The notes under the pieces: model-generated
Told to the model about the DNA's origin: nothing
Seen by the model: only the letters and a program-made list of their open reading frames with translations
Databases searched by the model: none
Assembly: GCA_016936175.1 (NCBI GenBank)
Contig: JAFGPN010000010.1
Coordinates: 1-33,600 of the forward strand
Source: Patescibacteria group bacterium
GTDB lineage: Bacteria > Patescibacteriota > Kazan-3B-28 > UBA10110
Direction of reading: 5' to 3'
Length of the DNA: 33,600 nucleotides
Translations under genes and position numbers: made by a program
Shown: positions 8,276-17,010 of the stretch, in pieces
Numbering within the stretch: the stretch's first letter is position 1
How the letters are laid out: each line of letters starts with the position of its first letter

Positions 8276-8305
8276 TTGTTGGATTAAACAGTTGTAGTCT
8301 ATAAT
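8276..8305 (+). promoter_or_regulatory. Putative sigma70-type promoter for the 8327 gene
   Basis: TTGTTG (8276-8281), 18 nt, TATAAT (8300-8305), in the divergent intergenic region with lgt. Confidence 0.45.
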
Positions 8306-8326
8306 AACCTTGTTAATCAATCCGTT

Positions 8327-10672
8327 ATGACAGAGACAAGTTCGGCTAATTCTACCGTTATAAAATCTAAATTTGCCACCCGCATCGGTAAGGTGCTCTC
8401 TAAAAGTACGGGGGCAACCGGTTTTTCGACTGCGTTGATGTACAAACCAGACGTTCCGGAAGAACAGAAACACGGCAGTCTATATTTTGTAATCGATATT
8501 AATAGTGATTCACCTCTCACGGCCGACATCGCCTACAACTTGATCGACATTGTTAAAGAAGAATACTATCGTGATCTCTTGCGGGATCCGGCGCAGAGCT
8601 TTGAAGCGGCGTTAAAAAGCGCAAACGAGGAGTTTGCCGCCATCGCCAAAGAGGGCGAAAAGAGCTGGATTGGAAAAGCTAACATTACGATTGCGGCGAT
8701 TAGTGGCAACCAGTTACTAGCAGTCCATCGCGGAACTGGCGAAACTCATCTCTGGCGAAACGGTAAGATGATGAATCTATCTGAGGGGATGTACACCCCC
8801 GGTGAGACCCCTCGTCCAGAAGAGACCTTAACCAATATCATCGAAGGCGAACTGACTGTCGGTGACAAGCTGATAATTAGCACGGCCGAGCTGTTCTACT
8901 ATCTTTCGGTAGAGAAACTCAGGCGAATCATCGAAAGCCATTCCCCCGCCAGTGGCGCCCAGAAGATTGCTAATCAGTTGGGCCAAGAAGACGATGTTCA
9001 CAAAACTAATTTAATCATCGCCGAATTTTCGCTACCCGAACTAATCGACGCCGAGGCCGAAACCGCCCCGGAAGATAACTGGGTTGGGGTCGGTCGCGAA
9101 GTAACTCCTTCGCGCGAAAGCCGCTCAACCCTTGGCAGCATAATTGGAAAGGCAGCTGCGCCCAAATCGATCATTGCCAGTCCAGAGACTGAGGTCCACG
9201 AATACCAGCCTAAGGCAACCAAGGATACCGGCGAGATGGCCCAAGAGTTAGATATAACCGAAGAGCTGGACGAGCAAAAAGAGGAGGCTACTGCCGAACC
9301 TTCGCCTAAATCCGGAATTAAGCTGTCGATGCCTAAGATTAACTATGGTGAGGGGCTAAAAACGGCCGGCGGAGCTTTTGCATCCCTCTCATCAATTGCC
9401 AAAAACCCCGGTCTTAAAAAAACTGGCAATGTAGTTTGGCGTTACATCAAATACGCCGGTTTGGTCGGCTTAGCCATAATCGATCTGGTGTTCAATTTTG
9501 TCAGCGATTGGGTTGATAACATCCGTAAGCGTCCAAATGGAGATCGGATGTTGATGATTACCGTGGGCGTATTAGTGGTGATTGTGGTCGGCTCCACTTT
9601 AACCTTGGCGCGCAACAACTCAGTTCGGGTCAGTAAAAAAGTAGCGGTCGAATCGCTCGACTCCGCCATTCAAAAACGAGACGCCGCTCGAGCAGCAATT
9701 ATTTATCAAGACAACAACAAGGCCAGCACCCTATTATACGAAGCCTATCAATTAGCCGAGACCGCGAGCAAGCACGATTCGACTAAAGCTCAGGCTCTGC
9801 CGGTGTTAGCCGAGATTAAAGGCCAGCTTGATGAGGTAGGTCGGGTTAAACGAATTGAGAATCCTAAGTTAGCCGCCGACTTTGCTTCGTTGGCTTCCCA
9901 GATTGATACCACCGGCAAAACAGCCAAGGTTAGTATCAACGCTCTTCTGGGTATCGGCAACGATGTTTATACTTACGATACCGAATACAATAAAATCTAT
10001 AAGTATAATGGTAGCCGCAGTGAGGTCGGTATCGTAAACTCTCTGGTCAGTAACGAAAAAAAGCTCACGCTCGGTACGGTCCAAGATAATAATTTAATTT
10101 TTTACGCTAACCCAGCGAGTGTCTATGCCTTAGATCTAGCCGACAACTCGATGAAGGGCGTGGGGTTAGACTCCGGCAACTGGAATAACGCGGCCGACAT
10201 CATATCCTATACCGATAAACTCTACCTCCTGGATCCGGATAACAACAACATCTGGAAATACAAGCGACTGACCGATGGCTATACCCGAATCGCCCCTTAC
10301 TTCGAAGACAACTCTGGCATCGACCTTAAGGGGGTAACCGATTTCGAGATTGATGGCGACGTGTACACCCTGGGCAACGGCATGGTTACCAAGTACACCT
10401 CTGGTCAAAAGATAGACTTTAACTTACGCGATGTACCAGGTTACACCGGAGATTTAAACGCCATCACCGATATCTTCGCTAGCGTCGGTACTTCGGGTCT
10501 GTACGTGTTAGACCCGGCTAATAGCCGAGTGCTAGTGTTTGATAAGGAAGGGGCGTATCAACGGCAGTATATCTTCTCTGGGATAGATAACCCCACCAAC
10601 ATCTACGCCGACGAGGCGGCTAAGAATCTTTGGATTCTCACCGGCACCCAAGTCTATCGCTTGGATTTATAG
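8327..10672 (+). CDS. PP2C-like (probably catalytically inactive) domain + TM + extracytoplasmic beta-propeller-like domain
   Basis: The N-terminus follows the PP2C layout (SFEAALKSANEEFAAIA...ANITIAAISGNQLLAVHRGTGETHLWRNGKMMNLSEG...LTVGDKLIISTAELFYYLSVEKL) but lacks the acidic metal ligands. TM near RMLMITVGVLVVIVVGSTLTLA, then repeated YLLDPDNNNIWKY/YVLDPANSRVLVFDKEG-type blades. Confidence 0.75.
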   Translation: MTETSSANSTVIKSKFATRIGKVLSKSTGATGFSTALMYKPDVPEEQKHGSLYFVIDINSDSPLTADIAYNLIDIVKEEYYRDLLRDPAQSFEAALKSANEEFAAIAKEGEKSWIGKANITIAAISGNQLLAVHRGTGETHLWRNGKMMNLSEGMYTPGETPRPEETLTNIIEGELTVGDKLIISTAELFYYLSVEKLRRIIESHSPASGAQKIANQLGQEDDVHKTNLIIAEFSLPELIDAEAETAPEDNWVGVGREVTPSRESRSTLGSIIGKAAAPKSIIASPETEVHEYQPKATKDTGEMAQELDITEELDEQKEEATAEPSPKSGIKLSMPKINYGEGLKTAGGAFASLSSIAKNPGLKKTGNVVWRYIKYAGLVGLAIIDLVFNFVSDWVDNIRKRPNGDRMLMITVGVLVVIVVGSTLTLARNNSVRVSKKVAVESLDSAIQKRDAARAAIIYQDNNKASTLLYEAYQLAETASKHDSTKAQALPVLAEIKGQLDEVGRVKRIENPKLAADFASLASQIDTTGKTAKVSINALLGIGNDVYTYDTEYNKIYKYNGSRSEVGIVNSLVSNEKKLTLGTVQDNNLIFYANPASVYALDLADNSMKGVGLDSGNWNNAADIISYTDKLYLLDPDNNNIWKYKRLTDGYTRIAPYFEDNSGIDLKGVTDFEIDGDVYTLGNGMVTKYTSGQKIDFNLRDVPGYTGDLNAITDIFASVGTSGLYVLDPANSRVLVFDKEGAYQRQYIFSGIDNPTNIYADEAAKNLWILTGTQVYRLDL

Positions 10673-10697
10673 CCTACGGCTGAGACCATCCGCACGT

Positions 10698-10769
10698 TTG
10701 TCATTCCTGCGCAGGCAGGAATCTTTAGCTCATCCTCGGACTTGATCCGGGGATCCAGAAAGAAACATA
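10698..10769. repeat. Palindromic intergenic repeat, TGTCATTCCTGCGCAGGCAGGAATC...TCATCCTCGGACTTGATCCGGGGATCCAG type
   Basis: ATTCCTGC-GCAG-GCAGGAAT is a perfect hairpin (10703-10722), followed by a second imperfect hairpin (TCCTCGGACTTGATCCGGGGA). Confidence 0.7.
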
Positions 10770-10822
10770 AATCCTTTCTTTGAATCTTTTGCCACCCATT
10801 TGTCTTGGGCTGTCGGGTGGCG

Positions 10823-10854
10823 CCCCTGGCCGCGTCCCGCGTCCGCGGGCAGGC
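10823..10854. repeat. GC-rich dispersed repeat, copy 1
   Basis: CCCCTGGCCGCGTCCCGCGTCCGCGGGCAGGCA; near-identical inverted copy at 32751-32785. Confidence 0.55.
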
Positions 10855-10935
10855 AAACCGGCCGCTCGACTTTGGAGGGCGGGAAGGAGCCGGCTCCGAT
10901 GGCGAGGAGGACAACAAATCGTATATAGTAAAGCT

Positions 10936-11379
10936 ATGACGGTATTAGCTACTAATATAAACGCTCGCAACTACCAGATCACCGATCGGTTCGAGGCCGG
11001 CGTTGCCCTATTGGGTTGCGAAGTAAAATCGACCCGGAGTGGCCAGATTAGTTTAAAAGAGAGTTTTGCCAAAATTAGAAACGGCGAGGCATGGTTGATG
11101 AACGCCCACGTCGCTCCGTATCCTTTTGGCACACCAGCCGGTTATGAGCCTACCCGCACACGTAAGCTTTTACTTAAAAAATCGGAGCTTAAATCTTTAA
11201 TCGGTAAACTCCAGGAGCAAGGTCTAAGCCTAATCCCAGTTAATGCCCACCTCAAACACAATCGCATCAAGATAGAGCTGGGATTGGGTAAAGGTTTAAA
11301 GAAATACGATAAACGGGCCGCCATTAAACAAAAAGAGTTTAAGCGCCTCCAGCAACGAGTCAAACACAGCCGTGGCTAA
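10936..11379 (+). CDS. smpB: SsrA-binding protein SmpB
   Basis: NARNYQITDRFEAGVALLGCEVKSTRSGQISLKESFAKIRNGEAWLMNAHVAPY...RTRKLLLKKSEL...GLGKGLKKYDKRAAIKQKE. The ATG at 10936 fits the family N-terminus; the longer track start runs through a repeat. Confidence 0.96.
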   Translation: MTVLATNINARNYQITDRFEAGVALLGCEVKSTRSGQISLKESFAKIRNGEAWLMNAHVAPYPFGTPAGYEPTRTRKLLLKKSELKSLIGKLQEQGLSLIPVNAHLKHNRIKIELGLGKGLKKYDKRAAIKQKEFKRLQQRVKHSRG

Positions 11380-11390
11380 TCACACCCACT

Positions 11391-11501
11391 CGTCATTCTG
11401 GTAAGTCCAGTAAGACGCATCCAGAATCGTAAGAATATTTATACGATCCTGGGCACCACGCCCGAATATACCATTCGGTACAGGCGGGAGCTAGGGTGAC
11501 G
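11391..11501. repeat. Multi-hairpin palindromic intergenic repeat
   Basis: CGTCATTCTGG...CTAGGGTGACG outer arms (imperfect); CCAGAATCGTA/TACGATCCTGG hairpin; CCGAAT-ATACC-ATTCGG hairpin. Confidence 0.55.
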
Positions 11502-11522
11502 AAAAGGGTAATGACAAAAAAT

Positions 11523-12905
11523 CTATTCTCTGGGGACCGCCACAATTAAGCTTTCGACGTGGGGGGTTTGAGGATAGAAATCAAACAGCTCCCAATGGGT
11601 GGCTTGATACTTTTCGGATAACAATTTCCAATCCCGCGCTTGGGTAGCAGGATTACAAGAAAGATAGATTAGCTGTTTGGGTTTAGCCTCAATGATCTTT
11701 TCGACAACTTTTTGATGTAAGCCTTCGCGCGGCGGATCAACCACCACAGTATCGGCACCGGACAAAATGGATGGCAAGCCCTCTTTTTCTGCTCGACCAC
11801 CAACCAGCTCAACATTTTTAAGCTGGTTTAATTTTATATTTGCCTTGGCCGCCAAGGTCCCGGCCGGGTCAAACTCCACACTAACAACCTGTTTATACTT
11901 ATCAGCCAACAACATGCCAATTATGCCAGCGCCGGCGTAAAGATCGACTAACACCCCATCACCACTTGTCATTGCGAGGTCGCCGCAGGCGGCCGCGGCA
12001 ATCTCTCCCCCACCAGATTGCAACGCTCGCAATGACTGAGGGTGGGGCTGAGCCAGCTCCAACATCCTACTCGCTGCCAACATAAACGAGGGGGGATTAA
12101 TTTGGAAAAAACTTTCGTAACCGTATTGAAATAATTTATCGCCAACCTTTTCTACTAAAACAGCGCTCCCGGTTTGATGTAAAATCTCCGTGGTTTTGGC
12201 GATGGGGCTTTTGGGGTCCGAATAGACTACCAGCCAGCCGGACAGCTCTGGCAAATTGATATTAAATGGAGTAAATTTTTCGTCGGTCACATACAAAGCG
12301 GCTAAGCATTTGTTTTGATAGTAGCTATAGCGCACAAGTAAATTTTTTAGCTTTGAGAGTGGGATATCCCGCCCCTTAAGCTCCGCTATTATTTTGTTAG
12401 CCACTTCGTTGATCAACGGATGTGCAATGCTTACTTTATTAGCGATGACAAATATTTTCCATGAATAACGCTGATGAAAAGCCAATGCCAACTGATTTTT
12501 TTCATCAACAGCAAAACTAAACTCCATCTTGTTGCGATATCCCCACTCTGTTGTACTGGGCGTTAGTTCGACATCGGGTACCGGCAACGACGCAAATTTA
12601 GAAAACACTTCTTTGACTAAATCAATCTTAAACTGCTGTTGGTTAGTCACCGGCATAATCTGCCACGGGCTAGTGGAAAGATATTGTGATTCTTGTGGCT
12701 CAATTCGAATCGGCGATGGTTCAACTACTTTTAACAATCGGGCTTTAGCAAACTTGCTGCTAACTCGGGCGGGCACTACTAACACTCTCTCGCCCGGTAA
12801 TACGCCCACCACAAATATCGGCCTACCTTCAAAATAGCCGAGACCCTCTCCGCCAAATACTAATTTATCGACTACAAACTCGAACTCAGCCGGCAATCTT
12901 GCCAT
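11523..12905 (-). CDS. TrmA/RumA/RlmD-type tRNA/rRNA (uracil-5-)-methyltransferase with TRAM domain and an in-frame repeat-derived insertion
   Basis: TRAM-like N-terminus; FFQINPPS; VLVDLYAGAGIIGMLLADKYKQVVSVEFD; ADTVVVDPPREGLHQKVVEKI; YLSCNPATQARD (catalytic Cys). Confidence 0.92.
   Translation of the reverse strand: MARLPAEFEFVVDKLVFGGEGLGYFEGRPIFVVGVLPGERVLVVPARVSSKFAKARLLKVVEPSPIRIEPQESQYLSTSPWQIMPVTNQQQFKIDLVKEVFSKFASLPVPDVELTPSTTEWGYRNKMEFSFAVDEKNQLALAFHQRYSWKIFVIANKVSIAHPLINEVANKIIAELKGRDIPLSKLKNLLVRYSYYQNKCLAALYVTDEKFTPFNINLPELSGWLVVYSDPKSPIAKTTEILHQTGSAVLVEKVGDKLFQYGYESFFQINPPSFMLAASRMLELAQPHPQSLRALQSGGGEIAAAACGDLAMTSGDGVLVDLYAGAGIIGMLLADKYKQVVSVEFDPAGTLAAKANIKLNQLKNVELVGGRAEKEGLPSILSGADTVVVDPPREGLHQKVVEKIIEAKPKQLIYLSCNPATQARDWKLLSEKYQATHWELFDFYPQTPHVESLIVAVPRE
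11966..12037. repeat. Palindromic repeat copy inserted in frame in the methyltransferase gene
   Basis: GTCATTGCGAG (11968-11978) and CTCGCAATGAC (12026-12036) are perfect terminal inverted repeats. Internal GCGGCAATCTC...GATTGC matches the architecture of the GIY-YIG element ends at 2632 and 2991. Confidence 0.75.
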
Positions 12906-12914
12906 GGCTGATAC

Positions 12915-13406
12915 TTAGAGTTTCAACTTTTGGGCGATCTTGCCAATAATCGGCATCACCCAGTGTTTCCCCTGAAACACGTAGTAGATGCCCATTAAGC
13001 TAAAGATTAACGGGATTAACCAAAAGATGCCGGCGATACCGTAAAAGATGGTTGTGCCAAGCCCGCTAAACCGACCGATCAGTAACATCTCTAGCACAAA
13101 TAGCACAAACCAAACTATTACTTCGGCCACAAATAGCACCATCCCCTGCTTGGCGTTAAACATCACCTCTGATTCTTTGCGACGACCAATTAACGGAACG
13201 ATAAATAGAAACGATACATAGCTAAGCGCCGCAAACACTTTGTCGCGATGGTCTAAAGAGCCGCCGGTAGTACCGGTTGGGATTGAGGGGGTTGAGGTAG
13301 TAGTGATCGGGGGAGGAACAGGAGTAGGAGACGTGGGAGGCTGCCAGCCCGGAGTAGCTTCTGGCCCGGAGGGGACGGGGGTAGGGGTAAGGTTTTCATT
13401 ATCCAT
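12915..13406 (-). CDS. DUF4870/Tic20-like small membrane protein with Pro/Thr-rich N-terminus
   Basis: LDHRDKVFAALSYVSFLFIVPLIGRRKESEVMFNAKQGMVLFVAEVIVWFVLF...IFWLIPLIFSLMGIYYVFQGKHWVMPIIGKIA. Confidence 0.7.
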   Translation of the reverse strand: MDNENLTPTPVPSGPEATPGWQPPTSPTPVPPPITTTSTPSIPTGTTGGSLDHRDKVFAALSYVSFLFIVPLIGRRKESEVMFNAKQGMVLFVAEVIVWFVLFVLEMLLIGRFSGLGTTIFYGIAGIFWLIPLIFSLMGIYYVFQGKHWVMPIIGKIAQKLKL

Positions 13407-13472
13407 AACTAACTAACGATAAGAACTATAACCTTACTTATCATACAACATAATAGAGTAGCTGAGTTATGG

Positions 13473-13497
13473 CCATAGGAGATATCGACACCTATGG
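13473..13497 (+). promoter_or_regulatory. Dyad-symmetric putative operator upstream of the surface-protein array promoter
   Basis: CCATAGG (13473-13479) - 11 nt - CCTATGG (13491-13497), perfect 7-bp inverted repeat 8 nt upstream of the -35 box. Confidence 0.5.
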
Positions 13498-13505
13498 GAT
13501 ATATC

Positions 13506-13534
13506 TTGACATTTTAGGCAAAAAGTAGTATAAT
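13506..13534 (+). promoter_or_regulatory. Perfect consensus sigma70-type promoter
   Basis: TTGACA (13506-13511), 17-nt spacer, TATAAT (13529-13534); ATG of the first array gene at 13551. Confidence 0.85.
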
Positions 13535-13550
13535 ATAAAAACGTCAAAAA

Positions 13551-15296
13551 ATGTCAAATAAAAAGCAAAAACTTTTGGCTTATGGGGTGTTGGTTGGAGC
13601 GCTGGCGGGAGCGGTGCTTTTTGGCTGGTTAACTCTGCCGATTGCTCGAGGGATAAACGGCATACCCAAACAGATCAGGTATCAACCACCGACAGGAGAG
13701 CAGTTGATCACCACCAGTCAGGACGCCACGATAAAAAATGATACCGAGTTCGAATATCAAGGTCATCGATATCGATTAGACATTCAGATCGATCAGCCCA
13801 ATATCAGCCCCCTAGCCGGCTCGTTTATTACCGGTACAATTCAACTATTAAAAGATGGCTCCCGAACCTCCGAGGTGCCGGATTTCATGATCAACTCACG
13901 AGCAGGAATCAGTTCTGGCACCCCGCGCGATATCCCAACCGTACTGGTCAACCTCAATGCTCTTAACCAACAGATGCAGTTTGGCTCGCTACCTAACTCT
14001 TCCCGGCTAAAGATCGACGACCAAACTTACTGGTTGGGGAGTGATAGTATGTTCAGTTGGGGCCGAATTATTGGGATAGGCTTTACTCGAGACGGCAAAC
14101 CCAGCCGTAGCGGCCCATATCTATATACCGCGTGGGATAAAGTATTTATCTCACCCCAAGCGCTTGATACGGCTGGGGTATTAGATCTTTCCAGTGGTCA
14201 GGCAAAATTTAAGTACCAGACTAACGGTACTCGGGTGGCTTCGTACCTGGAGTTGGCGGTTAGCTCTTATGATAACAAGATGCAGTCCAGTCGGCGGGTG
14301 AATTTTCAGGATGCCCGTAAGGTAACCGTCCCTCAGCCCAGCAGTAACTCCGGGACATCTGATGTCTATTACGAAGTGGTTACCTCTGAACCTAAGCTGA
14401 CAGCCAACCAAACCCAGCGTTTTTCCATTGGTGTGGTTGCTCGCAAAGCTAACGGTAGTATTAACGAAGACCCCACTCAGCGAGTTCGGTTAATGGTGAT
14501 GCCTTCTTCGACCGTATTTTTGCCTGCCGCTACCCAGGCCAATTGGAGTCCCAGCGCAGATTCAAACCTAAATATCACCGGTACCATCCAAATCAGTACC
14601 GCTGGAAAGTTTATCGAGACCGATGAGACAAAATACAAATACGGGTCTAATCTGGATCACAGCGGCGAGATAAGAACCCCCACCGACAAAGACCCAACTG
14701 CGATCTATTTGGACCTAATAGATGGCAAGGCTACCGCAGATTTTGAATACAACGGCCGACCTGGCCCCCTGCCCTATTTAGCCATCACCGCTCAGCCGGC
14801 TGATTTCTTTGTCCCCTACAAAGATTGGAACACCAGTCCTTCCGCTCTGCCAGACTTTAAAAACCATATGTGGGACGACCTGATCAAGCGATGCGAAGAG
14901 AACAACACCTGTCCGACCTGGTATGCAGATGAACGAGCTTATGTTAACTCGCCTGATTATCATCGCGAAGCGGCTGGGATTACTTATCCTCCATTGCCTG
15001 GGCATACTGACGAACCTAATCCTCGGATTCAAAGTAATTTTAGTGTCTATCCCTACTCTGCGTCTAATTCAGAAGCTGAATATTTTTTGTATCAAAACAA
15101 ATGGCACACTCGAGCCGAATTTACCGATCTGGTTATCGGGGCTACCTCCATTAAACTACTGTCTATCAGCTCAGGCGCTGGTTCTTCGATACAATGGGCT
15201 TGGTGGTGGTTTATGTCTTTACAGATAGTTCAGCTACTAATTTGGTTAATCAGAGTGATTATCGAAAAACGTAAACAAAACCATGGAAACGCCTAA
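13551..15296 (+). CDS. Tandem surface-protein family, member 1 (N- and C-terminal TM)
   Basis: Shared motifs GHRYRLDIQIDQPNISPLAGSFITGTIQLLKDG, ISPQALDTAG, YYEVVTSEPKLTANQ...DPTQRVRLMVMP, IYLDLIDGKATADFEYNGRPGPLPYLAITAQPADF; C-terminal TM plus basic tail IEKRKQNHG. Confidence 0.85.
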   Translation: MSNKKQKLLAYGVLVGALAGAVLFGWLTLPIARGINGIPKQIRYQPPTGEQLITTSQDATIKNDTEFEYQGHRYRLDIQIDQPNISPLAGSFITGTIQLLKDGSRTSEVPDFMINSRAGISSGTPRDIPTVLVNLNALNQQMQFGSLPNSSRLKIDDQTYWLGSDSMFSWGRIIGIGFTRDGKPSRSGPYLYTAWDKVFISPQALDTAGVLDLSSGQAKFKYQTNGTRVASYLELAVSSYDNKMQSSRRVNFQDARKVTVPQPSSNSGTSDVYYEVVTSEPKLTANQTQRFSIGVVARKANGSINEDPTQRVRLMVMPSSTVFLPAATQANWSPSADSNLNITGTIQISTAGKFIETDETKYKYGSNLDHSGEIRTPTDKDPTAIYLDLIDGKATADFEYNGRPGPLPYLAITAQPADFFVPYKDWNTSPSALPDFKNHMWDDLIKRCEENNTCPTWYADERAYVNSPDYHREAAGITYPPLPGHTDEPNPRIQSNFSVYPYSASNSEAEYFLYQNKWHTRAEFTDLVIGATSIKLLSISSGAGSSIQWAWWWFMSLQIVQLLIWLIRVIIEKRKQNHGNA

Positions 15297-17010
15297 CCCA
15301 AATATGCCTATTAAGCCGGCGAAGCGAAGTAAGTTGCCTCGCAAGTTTTGGCTGATTGCTACCCCAGTAGTATTAGTTTTGGTCATCGGCAGTGGATGGC
15401 TGATTAAATCACAACAAACTCAATCGGCCTGCGTCGTTGGTCAGCCCGGTAAGGTCTACGGCCAACCACCGGTGGTAAAACATCAGTATGCCGAAGAAAC
15501 TTTAGAATACCGCCTACGTTCTAATGGCCAGTTTGTACCGATCGACGAAACTCTGGTGGCCAAAACCGCCTCGCACGAATACAGCCTAAAAGTTAGCTTT
15601 GATCAGCCATATGTTAATCCCCGGTTTGGCTCTAAAACTACAGGCAAACTTGAACTACTGGAAGACGGACAGCCAGTCACCGAACCGCCCAAAGATGAGC
15701 AGGGTAAACTGGTCTTCCAGAATCTGTCGGTGCCGGTTAGTCTGTATGGAGCCTTGATCAAAGCGCCCCCAGAATTAGATCCCACCAAATACAAATTTAA
15801 CTGGTGGCCGTCACAGTTGGCTGGCAGTGGTGATTTTAGCGTAATCCCGGTATTGGATCACCAAATTCCGTATCCGGTAACTAACATCTATGCACCGGGC
15901 GGAGTAGGTAAAGCGTACTCCCAATACCAAGGTTGGTCTATCGATCTATCTAAAGGTTGGGCAGAGTTTGAGTTCAATTATTTTGGCTTGCGCTATTCGC
16001 CCTACTTACAATTGGTGTTTGGCACACCTTATTTTTACCAAACCGAAGGGGTTAGTCGCGTGGCAGGAAAAACCGATATGAACGTGGGTAAAACACTGTG
16101 TTTTGCGGATCAGGTTAGCTCCAATATTCCCAAGGTTATCGATAATCTATCCCAGCAGACTAGAACCGATTTCTATTACGATGTTAAAACCACACCGGTT
16201 CAGTTGGCCAATAGCAAAACTACCCGGATAAAGATAGAAATAACAACCCGGGATGCTAAAACTAACAGGGTCGATACTAATCCGTTCCAAAGGGTAGAGA
16301 TAAACGCTGTTTCGTTAGGGCAAGCTAAGATCGAGCCCGTTATGGTTGGTGGTGCTACCACTTCTAAATTAACCCGACCTCAAGTTGTTTATCAACCCAG
16401 AGGGAAATTTGTGTTAACCGATCCGGCCGTGCCAGAGATCGAACAGTTAATGTTGTTACAAACGGCCAGCAACAAAGACGACTACACTTATTACGGTGCC
16501 GGCCCCGAGGGGACCATATTCACAGACCTAGTCAACGGTAAAGCCACTGTTTACTATGATTTTACCGGTACTGATGATGCGCTAAATACACCCCTAACCT
16601 TTGTGGTGCAACCAACTAATTTCGAGTTAAAAACCTCTACTTATGGCGCCAACCAAGGTAACCAGATCAGTGCCACTTCTAACCGAAGTAAACAGAATCT
16701 GCAACTTCCAGACAAACCAGCTCCGTTTATCGGCGAATCCGCTAACCCTCGGCTCAACACACCCGATCTGCCCACAAGCCCGAAACCAGATTTTCTTTAC
16801 CGGACTTGGCAGACCGATGAGATTAGAGAGCTAACCTACGCCGTTTATCCGATACCGGTTGGGGAGGCCTCGGGCAGTTGGTGGAGCAGAGCGATTGCAC
16901 AACTGGCGATCTGGCAGATTTTGATAATTCTATTCGGAGGTCTGACGCTCGCCTGGCAATTACGCAAACAAAAAAACAAAAACAAAATTGAAGATGCTCA
17001 AACCAAATAA
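15283..17010 (+). CDS. Tandem surface-protein family, member 2
   Basis: SHEYSLKVSFDQPYVNPRFGSKTTGKLELLEDG, FYYDVKTTPVQLANSKTTRIKI...TNRVDTNPFQRVEI, FTDLVNGKATVYYDFTG...LTFVVQPTNF, DFLYRTWQTDEIRELTYAVYPIPV, C-terminal TM. Confidence 0.85.
   Translation: METPNPNMPIKPAKRSKLPRKFWLIATPVVLVLVIGSGWLIKSQQTQSACVVGQPGKVYGQPPVVKHQYAEETLEYRLRSNGQFVPIDETLVAKTASHEYSLKVSFDQPYVNPRFGSKTTGKLELLEDGQPVTEPPKDEQGKLVFQNLSVPVSLYGALIKAPPELDPTKYKFNWWPSQLAGSGDFSVIPVLDHQIPYPVTNIYAPGGVGKAYSQYQGWSIDLSKGWAEFEFNYFGLRYSPYLQLVFGTPYFYQTEGVSRVAGKTDMNVGKTLCFADQVSSNIPKVIDNLSQQTRTDFYYDVKTTPVQLANSKTTRIKIEITTRDAKTNRVDTNPFQRVEINAVSLGQAKIEPVMVGGATTSKLTRPQVVYQPRGKFVLTDPAVPEIEQLMLLQTASNKDDYTYYGAGPEGTIFTDLVNGKATVYYDFTGTDDALNTPLTFVVQPTNFELKTSTYGANQGNQISATSNRSKQNLQLPDKPAPFIGESANPRLNTPDLPTSPKPDFLYRTWQTDEIRELTYAVYPIPVGEASGSWWSRAIAQLAIWQILIILFGGLTLAWQLRKQKNKNKIEDAQTK

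Noticed and set aside
10654-10970. Track ORFs 10654..10917 and 10725..10970 (minus) and the long smpB N-terminal extension from 10780
   Set aside because: They are translations of palindromic/GC-rich repeats; SmpB homology starts at 10936.
11380-11522. tmRNA (ssrA) gene adjacent to smpB
   Set aside because: The intergenic region is a palindromic repeat; no tRNA-like ends or tag reading frame seen.
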